Made by a program: the position numbers and the translations under genes
The notes under the pieces: model-generated
Databases searched by the model: none
What the model was told of the DNA's origin: nothing
What the model saw: the letters and a program-made list of their open reading frames with translations, nothing else
In this document: in pieces, positions 41,709 through 51,375 of the stretch
Position numbering within the stretch: position 1 is the stretch's first letter
Layout of the letters: every line of letters starts with the position of its first letter
Source of the DNA: an uncultured Phycisphaerales bacterium
GTDB lineage: Bacteria; Planctomycetota; Phycisphaerae; WQYP01
DNA: 64,000 bases
Direction: 5' to 3'
Assembly (NCBI GenBank): GCA_903845195.1
Contig: CAIMWO010000044.1
Location: 23,305 to 87,304, forward strand

Positions 41709-42953
41709 ATGAAATTGCGTTGGAACGTGCATGGGAAAGATGCGGCGACCGGCCAGCCCGTGGTGCTGGGTGTTGACGAAGCAGAGGCGACGCATGCCGT
41801 GCAATCCGCGTTGTCTAAACGCATTCTCGTATCGCATGTCACTCGCGGCCTCGCCCTGGGATCGGGCACGCTGGCTTCCAGCGGGATCTTGCGACGCGTG
41901 GTGCTTCCGCTGATGGCGGCCGCGGTGGTGCTGCTCGTATCCCTGACGGCCGGATTGTACTTCGCAAATCAGCATTCTCGGCAACAAATGTCGCTCGCCG
42001 TGGCTGAGCAAAATCATCTTGCGGAATCACTGCGGCAAACCGAAGCCCTGCTGCATCAGGCGGAGGCGCACAGTGCCGCGCTCGAGGGGGCCAACGGAGG
42101 GAAGGCCGCGCAGATGGTTGCGGCTATGGAAATGGCCCGTCAGCAGCTAGCGGCGGCGCAAACCGAGCTGGCGGCAAACGGGGCGAGCATCGCCGCACTG
42201 GAGAGAAATGCGACGCAGGCGGCGGCATTGAAAACTGAACTGGAAAGTGCGCAAAAGAAATTGCTCGATGCGCAGGCGCAGGTCAAGGCGCTGGATCGGC
42301 AGATCGCGGACAATCGAAGCAAATGGACCCAGGCCGAGCCGGCAATGAAGCGCGTTGCAACACTGGAAGCATCAAACAAGGCCCTGGCCGCACAGATGGA
42401 GGCTATGAAAGGCCAATTGCTCGAGCTTGTCGCCAAGCCTGCGCCGGAGGCTGCGAAAGCTCCCGATGATCCCGCGGATGCCGCGGCACAACGAACCCAC
42501 ATGTGGGCGTTGAAGACCGGCTACGATGCCGCCAGCGATTTCGTCGCGCTGCGGTTCGACAACAATGTGACCACCATCGGAACGTCAGGCGGGTCGTCGC
42601 TGGTGACGGTCACCGCAACCCTCCCGGCAAATGCCTGTACGCTTACCATGAAGACCGATCGCCATCGCGTGTATTGGGCAACGCTGACGCTGTCGTTTTC
42701 CGCCGATGCGCCCAAAGAACGGCTCGCAGAAAACACCCAGCTGGTTCGCGAATTCACGCGGACGTTCGCACCCAATTGGAAGAATGCGGAGGCGTGGTTT
42801 TCCGACGCCATGAAACAATTGGCCGACAAAGACACTAATGAACGCCTCGTGCTGGTCGGCGACGATTTCAAGATCTCCCTCTGCAACAACAAGGTCGGTC
42901 TCTATACGGCCAAAATCGAATCCCCCCACGACGCCCTTGTCGACGACCAGTAA
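41709..42953 (+). CDS. Membrane-anchored coiled-coil protein of unknown function
   Basis: A 414-residue protein. About 60 N-terminal residues (cytoplasmic, RWNVHGKDAATGQPVVLGVDE) precede a transmembrane helix (VVLPLMAAAVVLLVSLTAGLYFA, roughly residues 64-87). Then follows a long coiled coil rich in Ala, Gln and Glu up to about residue 240. The C-terminal 150 residues form a beta-rich domain (ASDFVALRFDNNVTTIGTSGGSSLVTVTATLP). The N-terminal segment resembles short domains that planctomycetes attach to membrane proteins. It precedes ruvA by 43 bases. The function is not recognised. Confidence 0.65.
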   Translation: MKLRWNVHGKDAATGQPVVLGVDEAEATHAVQSALSKRILVSHVTRGLALGSGTLASSGILRRVVLPLMAAAVVLLVSLTAGLYFANQHSRQQMSLAVAEQNHLAESLRQTEALLHQAEAHSAALEGANGGKAAQMVAAMEMARQQLAAAQTELAANGASIAALERNATQAAALKTELESAQKKLLDAQAQVKALDRQIADNRSKWTQAEPAMKRVATLEASNKALAAQMEAMKGQLLELVAKPAPEAAKAPDDPADAAAQRTHMWALKTGYDAASDFVALRFDNNVTTIGTSGGSSLVTVTATLPANACTLTMKTDRHRVYWATLTLSFSADAPKERLAENTQLVREFTRTFAPNWKNAEAWFSDAMKQLADKDTNERLVLVGDDFKISLCNNKVGLYTAKIESPHDALVDDQ

Positions 42954-42996
42954 CCATACCATTGACCTAACATCCCGCCACGACGATGATGCTCGC

Positions 42997-43617
42997 ATGA
43001 TCGTCAGACTCTCCGGAAAACTCGAATACGTCGGCGAAGAAAGCGTCCACGTTACGCTCGGCGACCTCACGCACGAATTGATGGTGCCCGTCGCGGACAT
43101 CGCGTTCCTGCAAACCAAAATCGGCCAGAACGTCACCTTCTTCACGCTGGAATACATCGAAGGCAATGCCAGCTTCGGCCAGCTTGCCCCAAAAATGCTC
43201 GGTTTCCTCCGTCCCGTCGATAAGGAATTTTTCGAACTCTTCACCACCGTCAAGGGTATCGGCACGCGCAAGGCCCTGCGTGCCCTGGCCATCCCGGTTG
43301 GGCAGATCGCCTCAGCCATCGCCCTGAAAGACGCCCGCAAGCTTTCCAGCCTGCCCCAGATCGGCAAACGTGCCGCCGAGCAGATTATCGCGGAACTTCA
43401 CGGCAAGGTGGACAAATTCGCCGTCGGCGAAGCCGCCGCAGTTCCGATCGAACGTCTGCCCGATTATCAGCAAGGCGCGATCGCGGCGCTGGTGACCCTG
43501 GGCGAACGGCGTAACGATGCCGAAGGGTGGGTGCGGCGTGTTTGCGAGGTCGATCCCACGCTGAAAGATCCACAGAAAATCGTGCCTGCCGTGTTCCGTT
43601 TGAAGGCGGGGGTTTGA
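42997..43617 (+). CDS. ruvA: Holliday junction DNA helicase RuvA
   Basis: A 206-residue protein that binds four-way junctions and loads RuvB. The N-terminal OB fold (MIVRLSGKLEYVGEESVHVTLG) is followed by helix-hairpin-helix regions (FFELFTTVKGIGTRKALRALAI and LSSLPQIGKRAAEQIIAELHGKV) and a C-terminal domain (YQQGAIAALVTLGERRNDAEGWVRRV) that contacts RuvB. The start at 42997 is the family N-terminus. The first bases of the ORF upstream are part of the preceding coding region. ruvB follows with one base between stop and start, as in other bacteria. ruvC is not in the window. Confidence 0.96.
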   Translation: MIVRLSGKLEYVGEESVHVTLGDLTHELMVPVADIAFLQTKIGQNVTFFTLEYIEGNASFGQLAPKMLGFLRPVDKEFFELFTTVKGIGTRKALRALAIPVGQIASAIALKDARKLSSLPQIGKRAAEQIIAELHGKVDKFAVGEAAAVPIERLPDYQQGAIAALVTLGERRNDAEGWVRRVCEVDPTLKDPQKIVPAVFRLKAGV

Positions 43618-43618
43618 C

Positions 43619-44653
43619 ATGGCGCGCGAACGGATCATCTCTGCCAACGAACAACCGCAGGATCTCCCGCAGGAGGCCGCCAATCCGGCCCTGCGGCCGC
43701 GCAAACTGCACGAATACATCGGCCAGCCGGAACTGATCGAACGCATCCGCATCGCCGTCGAAGCCGCAAAAAAACGTTCCGAGCCGATGGAGCACGTTCT
43801 GCTTTCCGGGCCTCCGGGCCTGGGAAAAACCACGCTGGCGCACATCATCGCCGACGAAATGAACGGCAACCCGCCGAAGATCACTTCCGGCCCCGCACTG
43901 GTGAAACCCGCCGATCTCGTCGGCATCCTCACCAACCTCAAGCATGGTGACGTGCTTTTCATCGATGAAATCCACCGCATGAGCCACATCGTCGAAGAAT
44001 ATCTCTACCCGGCCATGGAAAATTATTCGATCGACGTCGTCATGGATTCCGGCGCCCATGCGCAGGTTATGAACATCCCGATCCAGCCCTTCACGCTGAT
44101 CGGCGCAACCACCCGCACCGGCCTGATCAGCGGGCCCATGCGTTCGCGCTTCGGCATCGCCCATCATCTGAACTACTACTCGCCCGCCGATCTGCTCAAG
44201 ATCGCTTCCCGCTCCGCCGAACTCCTCAAACTTCCCGCCGACAGCAGCGCGCTGCTGGAAATTGCTTCGCGTTCCCGTGGTACGCCGCGCGTCGCCAACC
44301 GGCTTCTCCGGCGCGTCCGCGACTTCGCCGTCGTCCGCAGCCATGGCAAACTCACGCATGATGTTCTCGAACAAGCGCTCGCTCTCGAAGGCATCGATTC
44401 GTTGGGGCTCGATCCGCTCGACCGCCGCTTTCTTGCGACGCTGGCCCGCGATTACGAAGGCGGCCCGGCCGGCATCGAAGCCCTCGCCGCCACCATGGGT
44501 GAAGAACGCGACACCCTCGAAGATGTCGTCGAGCCCTTCCTGCTGCAAATCGGTTTTATCCGCCGCACCCCCAAAGGCCGCCAGATGACCTCCGCCGCCT
44601 ACGCTCATCTCGGCATCGACAAGCCCGTCGAAAAGCCGGATACGTTATTTTGA
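43619..44653 (+). CDS. ruvB: Holliday junction branch-migration ATPase RuvB
   Basis: A 344-residue AAA+ motor. It has the family start (RPRKLHEYIGQPELIERIRIAVEAAKKR), Walker A GPPGLGKTTLAHI, DEIHRM Walker B, the GATTRTGLISGPMRSRFGI sensor segment, and the C-terminal winged helix (LEDVVEPFLLQIGFIRRTPKGRQMT). The length matches the family. It is translationally coupled to ruvA (TGA, one base, ATG) and separated by 35 bases from the downstream VOC gene. Confidence 0.98.
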   Translation: MARERIISANEQPQDLPQEAANPALRPRKLHEYIGQPELIERIRIAVEAAKKRSEPMEHVLLSGPPGLGKTTLAHIIADEMNGNPPKITSGPALVKPADLVGILTNLKHGDVLFIDEIHRMSHIVEEYLYPAMENYSIDVVMDSGAHAQVMNIPIQPFTLIGATTRTGLISGPMRSRFGIAHHLNYYSPADLLKIASRSAELLKLPADSSALLEIASRSRGTPRVANRLLRRVRDFAVVRSHGKLTHDVLEQALALEGIDSLGLDPLDRRFLATLARDYEGGPAGIEALAATMGEERDTLEDVVEPFLLQIGFIRRTPKGRQMTSAAYAHLGIDKPVEKPDTLF

Positions 44654-44688
44654 TAAGTATTGGTGTTCGCCAGCAAAAGGAATGATGC

Positions 44689-45045
44689 ATGCTCAAAGGA
44701 AAAGTGCGGACGACTCACCCGGTTTATTACGTGCGTAGCCTGGCAGAGAGCCTGCGTTTCTATCATGACCAGTTAGGGTTCGCCATAGGCTTTGAAATTG
44801 AAGAGGCCAAGGTGGCGTTGATCGAACTGACGGCGGGCGCCGCTCTCGTGCTCGGTGAGGATGCCGCCAAGGTCGCCTCCGCTGGGGCGCCCGTTTTCGT
44901 GCTCAACATCGACGACGTGGATGCGGCATACGCGGCGCTGGGCTCGCGCGGAGTGAAATTTACTGCGCCGCCGTCGGATGAGTTCTACGGCCGCGCTGTC
45001 GAGCTGCGCGATCCCGATGGCTACCGGCTCTGCCTGGTGAGTTGA
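44689..45045 (+). CDS. VOC (glyoxalase/bleomycin-resistance) family protein
   Basis: A 118-residue two-module beta-alpha-beta protein. HPVYYVRSLAESLRFYHDQLGFAIGFEIEE is the first half; PVFVLNIDDVDAAYAALGSRGVKFTAPP and GRAVELRDPDGYRLCLVS form the second. Likely metal ligands are His in the first strand and Glu in VELRDPDG. The substrate is unknown. It sits downstream of ruvB on the same strand. There is a 50-base gap before the convergent MscS gene. Confidence 0.85.
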   Translation: MLKGKVRTTHPVYYVRSLAESLRFYHDQLGFAIGFEIEEAKVALIELTAGAALVLGEDAAKVASAGAPVFVLNIDDVDAAYAALGSRGVKFTAPPSDEFYGRAVELRDPDGYRLCLVS

Positions 45046-45095
45046 CAACGCCCCGGTAGCAATGCGGGTGCGCGGGCCGGTTTCGGGGGTGCGGC

Positions 45096-46772
45096 TCAAT
45101 GATGCAGCCGCGAGAAGAGCGACTTCATCTTCTCCAACACGGACTCCTGATGTGCTGACGGCGGATCCGCCTTGCGCTCGGCTCCGGCCTTCTTTAGCTG
45201 CGCATCCCGTTCCTTCTGCCGCTGCGTGACCAGTTCGCTCATATGCTGCATGAGCGCCGGCGCGGCAGCAAAGACATCGTGCAGATGCCCGCGCGTGATC
45301 TCCACTGCAACTATGTCGGACTTGGCCCGAATAGTTGTCGGCCGCGGTTCGCCCGTCAACGCGGAGAGCTCGCCAAAATGGCTGGGCGCATTGATGATGC
45401 CCACGCTCACATCCGTCCCCTGTGCGGTTTGGGCGAAAATCTCAACGCTGCCGCCGGTTAGAATAAAGAAGCTGTCCCCGTGGTCGTTCTGGCGATAGAC
45501 GTTCTGTCCCGCATGGAGCGTCAGTTCACGGGCATCACGCGCCAGACGCGTCAGCGGTTCTTCGCTGAGCTTCGCAAAGAACGGGCTTTTGCGGATCGCC
45601 TCCATGCGCTCGGTCTCGGCAGGCACTTGCCCCTCCGCGTGCCGCGAGCGCACGCGAACCAGTTCCACCGTACGAATGGGAAACGGAATGGTGTACCCCG
45701 CTTGGCGAATTCGATACCACGCATTTCGCCGCACCTCGTTCTCGACGCCCCCCTTCTGCGACGGATCCGCCACCCAGAAGGCCACTGCATAGATGATCGC
45801 GGAGTCCGCATAATCGACCAGCGACACCGACGGCGCCGGCGTCTGCAGCGTTCCGGGCGTGTCGCTCACCGCCTGTAGCAACACACGTTGCGCATCGTGC
45901 GGCGCCAGGTTATGGTCGAGCCCGATTTTGATCGTGCTGACTGTCGACCGCGCGGGCAGATGAAAATTGACGATCTGCTGTTTGGCCACCACCCCGTTGG
46001 GAATCTGCACCGCATTGCCTTCACCGGTAATGAGTGTCACGGCACGCCAGGTCATGTCAGTAACGCGGCCGGTGGGGCCGTTCGCATCGCCCACCTGGAT
46101 CCAGTCGCCCAGCTGGAACGGCGAAGAGGCCTGCATCACCATCCCCGAGAAAAAATTCCCCAGCGTCTCCTGCAGCGCCAACCCCAGCACGATCGAGATC
46201 ACCGCCGATCCCGCCAGCACGCTCGTCAGATCGATGTGAAACGCCCACGACGCATATCCCAATATCACAAAGATCGCCAGGACCACCATCACGATCTGAT
46301 GCACGAACCGCGAGAGCGGTACCTTCCCACCGCGGGTCAGCAGCGGTATCACCACGATGTGATCGAACACGCGCAAGACAATGAGGCAGAATATCGCAGC
46401 AAACGCTTTGTGCAGGATCAGCGAAAGAATATCGTTGGTATCCACCATCCGGCCGGGATGCAGCGCGATGAGGGCGAAATAGATCGCCAGCGCGAAGGTG
46501 CCCCAGCGCAGCGAACGGATGAGCTGGTATTTCTCGAGCAGTTTCCGAAAGGTCCGACCCAGTAACCACCCGACCAGCAGGGTAAGTAAGAGAATGCCCG
46601 CCGCACTTCCGGCCATTGTCAACGACGGCGGTTTCAGCCAGTGCTCCCACCGGATATGCAGCGACGACGACTCCACGACCTCGTGAGTTTCGGCTTTCTC
46701 CGCGGCGTTCGAGACGGGCTGCGATGCCGTTGGGCTCGTGGTTGTTGTTTGAGCCAGAAAGTTGAGATTCAT
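45096..46772 (-). CDS. MscS-type mechanosensitive channel fused to a cyclic-nucleotide-binding domain
   Basis: A 558-residue membrane protein. Three or more transmembrane helices (for example LTMAGSAAGILLLTLLVGWLLG and LSRFVHQIVMVVLAIFVILGYAS) precede the MscS pore helix region (VISIVLGLALQETLGNFFSGMVM, about residue 200) and the beta domain with ANGPTGRVTDMTWRAVTL. The C-terminal 150 residues form a cNMP-binding domain (AGQNVYRQNDHGDSFFILTGGSVEIFAQ, HFGELSALTGEPRPTTIRAKS) with the phosphate-binding loop GEL. This layout is like cyclic-nucleotide-gated MscS relatives. It could gate in response to a nucleotide signal and osmotic stress. The ATG at 46772 is chosen. Confidence 0.9.
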   Translation of the reverse strand: MNLNFLAQTTTTSPTASQPVSNAAEKAETHEVVESSSLHIRWEHWLKPPSLTMAGSAAGILLLTLLVGWLLGRTFRKLLEKYQLIRSLRWGTFALAIYFALIALHPGRMVDTNDILSLILHKAFAAIFCLIVLRVFDHIVVIPLLTRGGKVPLSRFVHQIVMVVLAIFVILGYASWAFHIDLTSVLAGSAVISIVLGLALQETLGNFFSGMVMQASSPFQLGDWIQVGDANGPTGRVTDMTWRAVTLITGEGNAVQIPNGVVAKQQIVNFHLPARSTVSTIKIGLDHNLAPHDAQRVLLQAVSDTPGTLQTPAPSVSLVDYADSAIIYAVAFWVADPSQKGGVENEVRRNAWYRIRQAGYTIPFPIRTVELVRVRSRHAEGQVPAETERMEAIRKSPFFAKLSEEPLTRLARDARELTLHAGQNVYRQNDHGDSFFILTGGSVEIFAQTAQGTDVSVGIINAPSHFGELSALTGEPRPTTIRAKSDIVAVEITRGHLHDVFAAAPALMQHMSELVTQRQKERDAQLKKAGAERKADPPSAHQESVLEKMKSLFSRLHH

Positions 46773-46808
46773 AGAATATTCCCCACGCGAGATGGTCCGA
46801 CGATGCAT

Positions 46809-47675
46809 TTAGTTGCTTAACCACTCGCCGCTGAACACTTCGGTTGCCGTCCCGCTCATGTATACATTCCCATCAGCTTCGCGCCACTCCAGGGTCAGGT
46901 CGCCGCCGGGCAGATGCGCGAGAATCTTACGCTGCGTCTTGCCAACCAGCACTCCCGCCACGCACACCGCCGACGCTCCCGTTCCGCAGGCCAGCGTAAT
47001 TCCCGAGCCGCGTTCCCACGTCCGCATCGTCACTTCTCCCGTCGAATGCACCTGCACAAAATGCACGTTCATCCGCCGCGGAAACGCCTTGTGATGTTCC
47101 AGCTTCGGCCCGATCGTCGCCAGGTCGATCGCCTGCACGTCGTCCACATAAATCGTCATGTGCGGATTGCCCATTGAGACAAAAACGCCCAGATACGGCC
47201 GCCCTTCAACCGAGATACTGTACACATGCGCATGGTTGGCCGGTTCGGCCCGCGCGGGGTCCACCGGAATCGACGGCAAATCCAGAATCGGCGTGCCCAT
47301 ATTGACCGTCGCCGCCTGCACGCGGCTTTCGGAAACCGCCAACTCCAGCGTCAACACCCCGCGGCCAGTCTCGATTTTCATTGGATTAGACCGCGACAGG
47401 TTCCGGTCATACGCGAACTTCGCCACGCACCGGATACCATTGCCGCACATCTCGGATTCCGAACCGTCAGCATTGAACATGCGCATGCGCACTGTCGCGC
47501 CGGCATTGTGGCCGGCATCCGTCGGCGGGGCGACCAGGATCAGCCCGTCGCCCCCGATCCCAAAATGCCGATCCGCCACCTTCACCGCCAATTTCTCCGG
47601 CGCGGCGATCTGCTGATGGAAGGCATCGACATACACATAGTCATTGCCGATGCCGTGCATTTTGACAAACTGCAT
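46809..47675 (-). CDS. dapF: Diaminopimelate epimerase DapF
   Basis: Converts LL- to meso-diaminopimelate for lysine and peptidoglycan synthesis. 288 residues from the ATG at 47675 (MQFVKMHGIGNDYVYVDAF), with GGAG 8 bases upstream. Catalytic cysteines occur in ESEMCGNGIRCVAKF and ITLACGTGASAV, and RHFGIGGDGLILV is conserved. The reading frame is open 97 codons further upstream but that part has no family similarity. A putative TACAAT -10 box lies at 47704-47709. The mscS-like gene is on the same strand. Confidence 0.96.
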   Translation of the reverse strand: MQFVKMHGIGNDYVYVDAFHQQIAAPEKLAVKVADRHFGIGGDGLILVAPPTDAGHNAGATVRMRMFNADGSESEMCGNGIRCVAKFAYDRNLSRSNPMKIETGRGVLTLELAVSESRVQAATVNMGTPILDLPSIPVDPARAEPANHAHVYSISVEGRPYLGVFVSMGNPHMTIYVDDVQAIDLATIGPKLEHHKAFPRRMNVHFVQVHSTGEVTMRTWERGSGITLACGTGASAVCVAGVLVGKTQRKILAHLPGGDLTLEWREADGNVYMSGTATEVFSGEWLSN

Positions 47676-47703
47676 GGTTGCTCCAGTCATCACAAGAAGG
47701 AAT

Positions 47704-47733
47704 ATTGTAGCAGGAGGCCGCGGCAATGGTGAA
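47704..47733 (-). promoter_or_regulatory. Possible promoter of dapF
   Basis: On the minus strand, TACAAT (47704-47709) and TTCACC (47728-47733, four of six consensus) are 18 bases apart. The predicted start is about 22 bases before the dapF ATG, leaving room for its ribosome-binding site. Confidence 0.35.
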
Positions 47734-47761
47734 CTGGCGGCCGGAAAACCGCCGCCTTGCA

Positions 47762-48598
47762 TCATCGCCGCGCGCCGATCAGCGCGGCCAATCGCCCCGT
47801 TTTCCCCTGATCCCGTCGATGCGAGAAAAAGTCCGCCTGATCGCGGTATGTGCATACGCTGTGTCCATCGATCCGCTCTTCCGCCATGCCGGCGCGTCGC
47901 AATTGGATGCGTACCGCCCGCTGTAGGTCGACGTGCGGATTGGCACAGAACGCCTTCGACACGCACTCACTCAAATCGTGCCCATAGAACTCCGCCGCCA
48001 CTTCCGGGCCAACTGCGAAATGCTCCAGGCTGATGCAAGGCCCGATGGCCGCGAATAATTTCTCCGGTGCCGCACCGACCTCATGGAGTGTGCGCACCGC
48101 CTTGGCCGCAATGTTCCCTATCACCCCGCGCCACCCCGCATGCACCGCCGCCACAATCTTCCCATCGGCCGACGCCAGCAATATCGGCACGCAATCCGCC
48201 ACCCGAATCGTCAGCAACACGCGACTGACCGTCGACACCATCGCATCAGCCGCCGTTTGCCCTGCAAACCGATCCCGAATCTCTGCTTCAACCGATTCCG
48301 CGTACTCATTTTCCGGCTCCGGCTCGAGCAACTCCACCATCCGTCCATGCACCTGCCGCACCCAGGCCCGCAGATGGTCCGGCACGTCGAGGGCTTCCTG
48401 CAGGCGGCGAAAATTTTCTTCCAGATTGCCCGGAGCATCCTGCGGGCCTTCCTGTGCATTGCCAAGATTCAGCGAGTCAAACGGCGGCAACGAAACGCCG
48501 CCGATACGCGTGCTGAACGCATGGACAACGCCGCGCCCGGCCAGCAGCGGAGACTGGTAGGTCACTAGACCGTTGGAATGTGCGGTGCGCTCGAGCAT
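47762..48598 (-). CDS. pgeF: Laccase-domain protein YfiH/PgeF (purine nucleoside phosphorylase type)
   Basis: A 278-residue member of the YfiH family, which has been linked to purine nucleoside phosphorylation and to peptidoglycan-edit correction. Landmarks: HAFSTRIGGVSLPPFDSLNLG, WVRQVHGRMVELL, TIRVADCVPILLA with the Cys, HAGWRGVIGNIAAKAV with the His, and AAIGPCISLEHFAVG with the second Cys. It is adjacent to dapF on the same strand; the two genes need not be one operon because a promoter-like sequence separates them. Confidence 0.9.
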   Translation of the reverse strand: MLERTAHSNGLVTYQSPLLAGRGVVHAFSTRIGGVSLPPFDSLNLGNAQEGPQDAPGNLEENFRRLQEALDVPDHLRAWVRQVHGRMVELLEPEPENEYAESVEAEIRDRFAGQTAADAMVSTVSRVLLTIRVADCVPILLASADGKIVAAVHAGWRGVIGNIAAKAVRTLHEVGAAPEKLFAAIGPCISLEHFAVGPEVAAEFYGHDLSECVSKAFCANPHVDLQRAVRIQLRRAGMAEERIDGHSVCTYRDQADFFSHRRDQGKTGRLAALIGARR

Positions 48599-48648
48599 GT
48601 GCGAATTGTACCGGAGAAAATGCGGATGGGTGAATCATCACCACTCAA

Positions 48649-51264
48649 CTACCCACCATGGCCCTGTCTTCCCCGCCGCAGCCACAGCGCCGCCAGTGAA
48701 AAAAGAATCGCCAGAACCCACAGCGGATTTGACACATGCCATGTCCAGCCGGTCAGGCGCGGCGCCCATTGTGCGGGCTCCTTTTCGCTGGCATCCAGGA
48801 ATGTCGCATCTTCAGGCAGCGCGGCAGGCTCTACCGACGCGGGGTATTCGGACGTGGCAACCCATGGCGGGCGAAGTTGCCCCACCAGCGTATCGCCCTG
48901 CGCATCCTTGCGGGTAATAATCGCAGCGAAGGAATCGCCCGCATCGACGGACGCTTCGTAAACGCCGGGGGCAACTTGTGGCAGCGCGATCGTTGCGGCG
49001 GCCCGGTCGTCCGCGGCGGTGAGGATACGGGCCGAAAGGGACTGGTCGTTGAGAAAACCACGCTCGTCGCGCCCTTCAGCACGAAGCAGCCAGCGCCCGC
49101 CTTCGCGACGCGCCGTCAGACTGAAGCGACGGTCGCCAGGAGGCGGTGTGATGCCCCGGGTGAGCTGGGCGAGAAACTCGCGATAGGCAGGCGAATCGTC
49201 ATGGAACGAAATCGCCGCGACGTTGCCGAGCCCGCGGTGGGCGGTCGCCGCCAGGACGGTTGGGGAGAATGCAGCATTGGGGGTCCTGAATTCCCCGCTG
49301 GCCGAGGCCGGTCCGGGGGCGGCGCAAAGCGCCGCATTGGGGGCAGGCCAGGTTTCGATCCATTGTGTGGTGCGCCCGCTGAGTGCCGGATCGGGTGCCT
49401 GCGCGGTGCTGAACCAATCCAGCGGAGAGGTTTGAGCGCGGCCCATGATGCGCTCGGCCACCGCTCGCCGCAGCAATGCCGTCCACTGCGACTCGTCGTC
49501 GTAGACCAGCCAGCCGGCATGCACAGCAATCGCGAGCTTTTTGAGAGCGTCGGGGGAATCGGGCGAGGGTTGCGGGGCGACAATCGTCAGCGCCGTCTTG
49601 CCCCGGCCCAGCAACGCTTGCCATTTGGGCAGATCCATCTTGGGAATCTCGCCGTCCGTAAGCAGCACCAGCATCGTCGAACTCTCGTCCGGCTTCGGCG
49701 GCGCAGGTGGCATCAGCGGCTCCAACAGATCCAGCGCCGTGTCCGGCGTGGTGGTGCTGGTCGGATGCACCGCATTCAACTTACCCGCCAGCGTCGATTC
49801 GATCGCGGACTTCGGACCCGACGCGATCACATCCGCAGCGCCATTGAATGTCAGCACGGAAATCGTGTCGTCGGCTTTGAGCAGTTCGAGCGCCGACTGC
49901 ACGCCGCGGGCCGTGAGTGTGAATTTACGCTCCGGAAGTTTGTCCGAAGCTCGTTCGTTCATCGAAGCGCTGGCATCGAGCAGAAAAACAATATGAGCGG
50001 CGGGACGCTTCGGAGGCTGCGAAAGCAGCGGTGAGAGCCGTTCTAGCACGGCCTCGCCCTCCGCGTAAGCGCCGGGGCCGAACGCGTGCGCGCGACCGAC
50101 GATGAGCAGCCCCCCGCCGGTGTGCTGCACGAAATCTTCCAGCACGTGCGCCTGTGCGGGGGTGAGTGATTGCAGTTCGGGATGGATGGCGTCAGGCGCG
50201 GCGGAAACGTCGTCCAGGGTGATGATCTGCCAGCCTTGCGCAACCAGCGATGAGACATCCAGCGGAAGCTCAGCTGGCCGAATCGTAAGGATGCGGTTGC
50301 CGGATGCGGCGAGCAGTTTTTCCAGCGGCGGATGGGTGTCGGCCGCCGGCTCCACAAGCAATATCCGCGGCGGCCCTTCGGCCACGTACAGCAGGGACGC
50401 AGCATCGTTTTCCGGCCAGGGATCGGGCATCGCCGAATGAATGCGGGCCGCCAGACGCACCGGATGATCGGCCAAAAGCTCGGTGGTTCGCACAGATAGC
50501 CAGCGGTCGCCCGGACCCGCGAACGAAAACGGTTGGCTGGCCAGCAGCATCTCGTCGCGGAGAATTTCGACCGTCGCCTTTGCGGCAGGCAGGACAGGAC
50601 CGGTGGCGCGAAGTCGCACCCAAAGCTCCGTCGGAGCGGCAGGATCGGGCGAACGCTTCAATAACAACTCGGCTATCGCGACATCCGGCTTAGACGGCGG
50701 CTGGATGGTGTAAGCCAGATCGAAGGGCACCACTTCGCCGGCGGGAAGCGGGGAATCGGCCAAACCGTCGGTGATCAACCAGCGCGGAGCCAGGGCGCCG
50801 GTTCGCAACTCTTCGTCGCTACGCCAGTCCATGGCGGCGCGAAGATTCGTTTGCGTTCCGGTGGGCACCGTCCAATCCAGCGGCCAACCGGAAGAATCGC
50901 CGGCGCGAACATCCGACAGCAGCATCTGTGGGCGATCGGCGAATCCCACCACGGTCAACCGCGTCGCCGCCGGCAACCGTTCCCCTGCCAGCGCCCGCAC
51001 CCATTGCGGATCGCGCCACGGGCTGCTGCGCGTGCTCGCCGAAAGATCCAGCAGAATGACCACCTGCCTGGCTGCCGGCGACCAGGACAACGTCGCATCG
51101 GCCAGCGCCAGGCACGCGGCGAGCGCCGCCGCCATCGGCAGTGCAATGCAGATCACCCGCCACCGCAGCGAATGCCCGCCGGCGCGAACGAGCAACCCCG
51201 CAGCCAGCGCAACGACCGCGAGACCGGGGATCAACCAATAGATATCCGCAAAGCGCAGGTGCAT
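48649..51264 (-). CDS. Large membrane protein with two von Willebrand A domains
   Basis: An 871-residue protein with two N-terminal transmembrane helices (IPGLAVVALAAGLLVRA and VICIALPMAAALAACLALA) and one C-terminal one (LWVLAILFSLAALWLRR). Two VWA-type folds are visible. The first has VVILLDLSAS (MIDAS DxSxS) near residue 70; the second has IVFLLDASASMNERAS near residue 430 with LVLLTDGEIPKMDLPKW. Between them lies a ThuA/glutamine-amidotransferase-like part (ILLVEPAADTHPPLEKLL). The build resembles BatA/BatB-like or DUF1355-type planctomycete proteins. The role is probably in envelope complex assembly; no partners are in the window. Confidence 0.8.
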   Translation of the reverse strand: MHLRFADIYWLIPGLAVVALAAGLLVRAGGHSLRWRVICIALPMAAALAACLALADATLSWSPAARQVVILLDLSASTRSSPWRDPQWVRALAGERLPAATRLTVVGFADRPQMLLSDVRAGDSSGWPLDWTVPTGTQTNLRAAMDWRSDEELRTGALAPRWLITDGLADSPLPAGEVVPFDLAYTIQPPSKPDVAIAELLLKRSPDPAAPTELWVRLRATGPVLPAAKATVEILRDEMLLASQPFSFAGPGDRWLSVRTTELLADHPVRLAARIHSAMPDPWPENDAASLLYVAEGPPRILLVEPAADTHPPLEKLLAASGNRILTIRPAELPLDVSSLVAQGWQIITLDDVSAAPDAIHPELQSLTPAQAHVLEDFVQHTGGGLLIVGRAHAFGPGAYAEGEAVLERLSPLLSQPPKRPAAHIVFLLDASASMNERASDKLPERKFTLTARGVQSALELLKADDTISVLTFNGAADVIASGPKSAIESTLAGKLNAVHPTSTTTPDTALDLLEPLMPPAPPKPDESSTMLVLLTDGEIPKMDLPKWQALLGRGKTALTIVAPQPSPDSPDALKKLAIAVHAGWLVYDDESQWTALLRRAVAERIMGRAQTSPLDWFSTAQAPDPALSGRTTQWIETWPAPNAALCAAPGPASASGEFRTPNAAFSPTVLAATAHRGLGNVAAISFHDDSPAYREFLAQLTRGITPPPGDRRFSLTARREGGRWLLRAEGRDERGFLNDQSLSARILTAADDRAAATIALPQVAPGVYEASVDAGDSFAAIITRKDAQGDTLVGQLRPPWVATSEYPASVEPAALPEDATFLDASEKEPAQWAPRLTGWTWHVSNPLWVLAILFSLAALWLRRGRQGHGG

Positions 51265-51346
51265 GGGAGCATCTTAACACCGATAGCGGAGTTGGGGATC
51301 GCCTTCCGGCCGATCATTACGGGCCTGACGGTTCGGCTTGGATCGC

Positions 51347-51375
51347 TGGAAAGGTGGGGGGAAATGCCGCATAAT
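51347..51375 (+). promoter_or_regulatory. Possible promoter of aroF
   Basis: TGGAAA (51347-51352, four of six consensus) and CATAAT (51370-51375, five of six) are separated by 17 bases. The expected start leaves a leader of about 40 bases before aroF. No SD stronger than GGAATCGG is seen. Confidence 0.4.
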
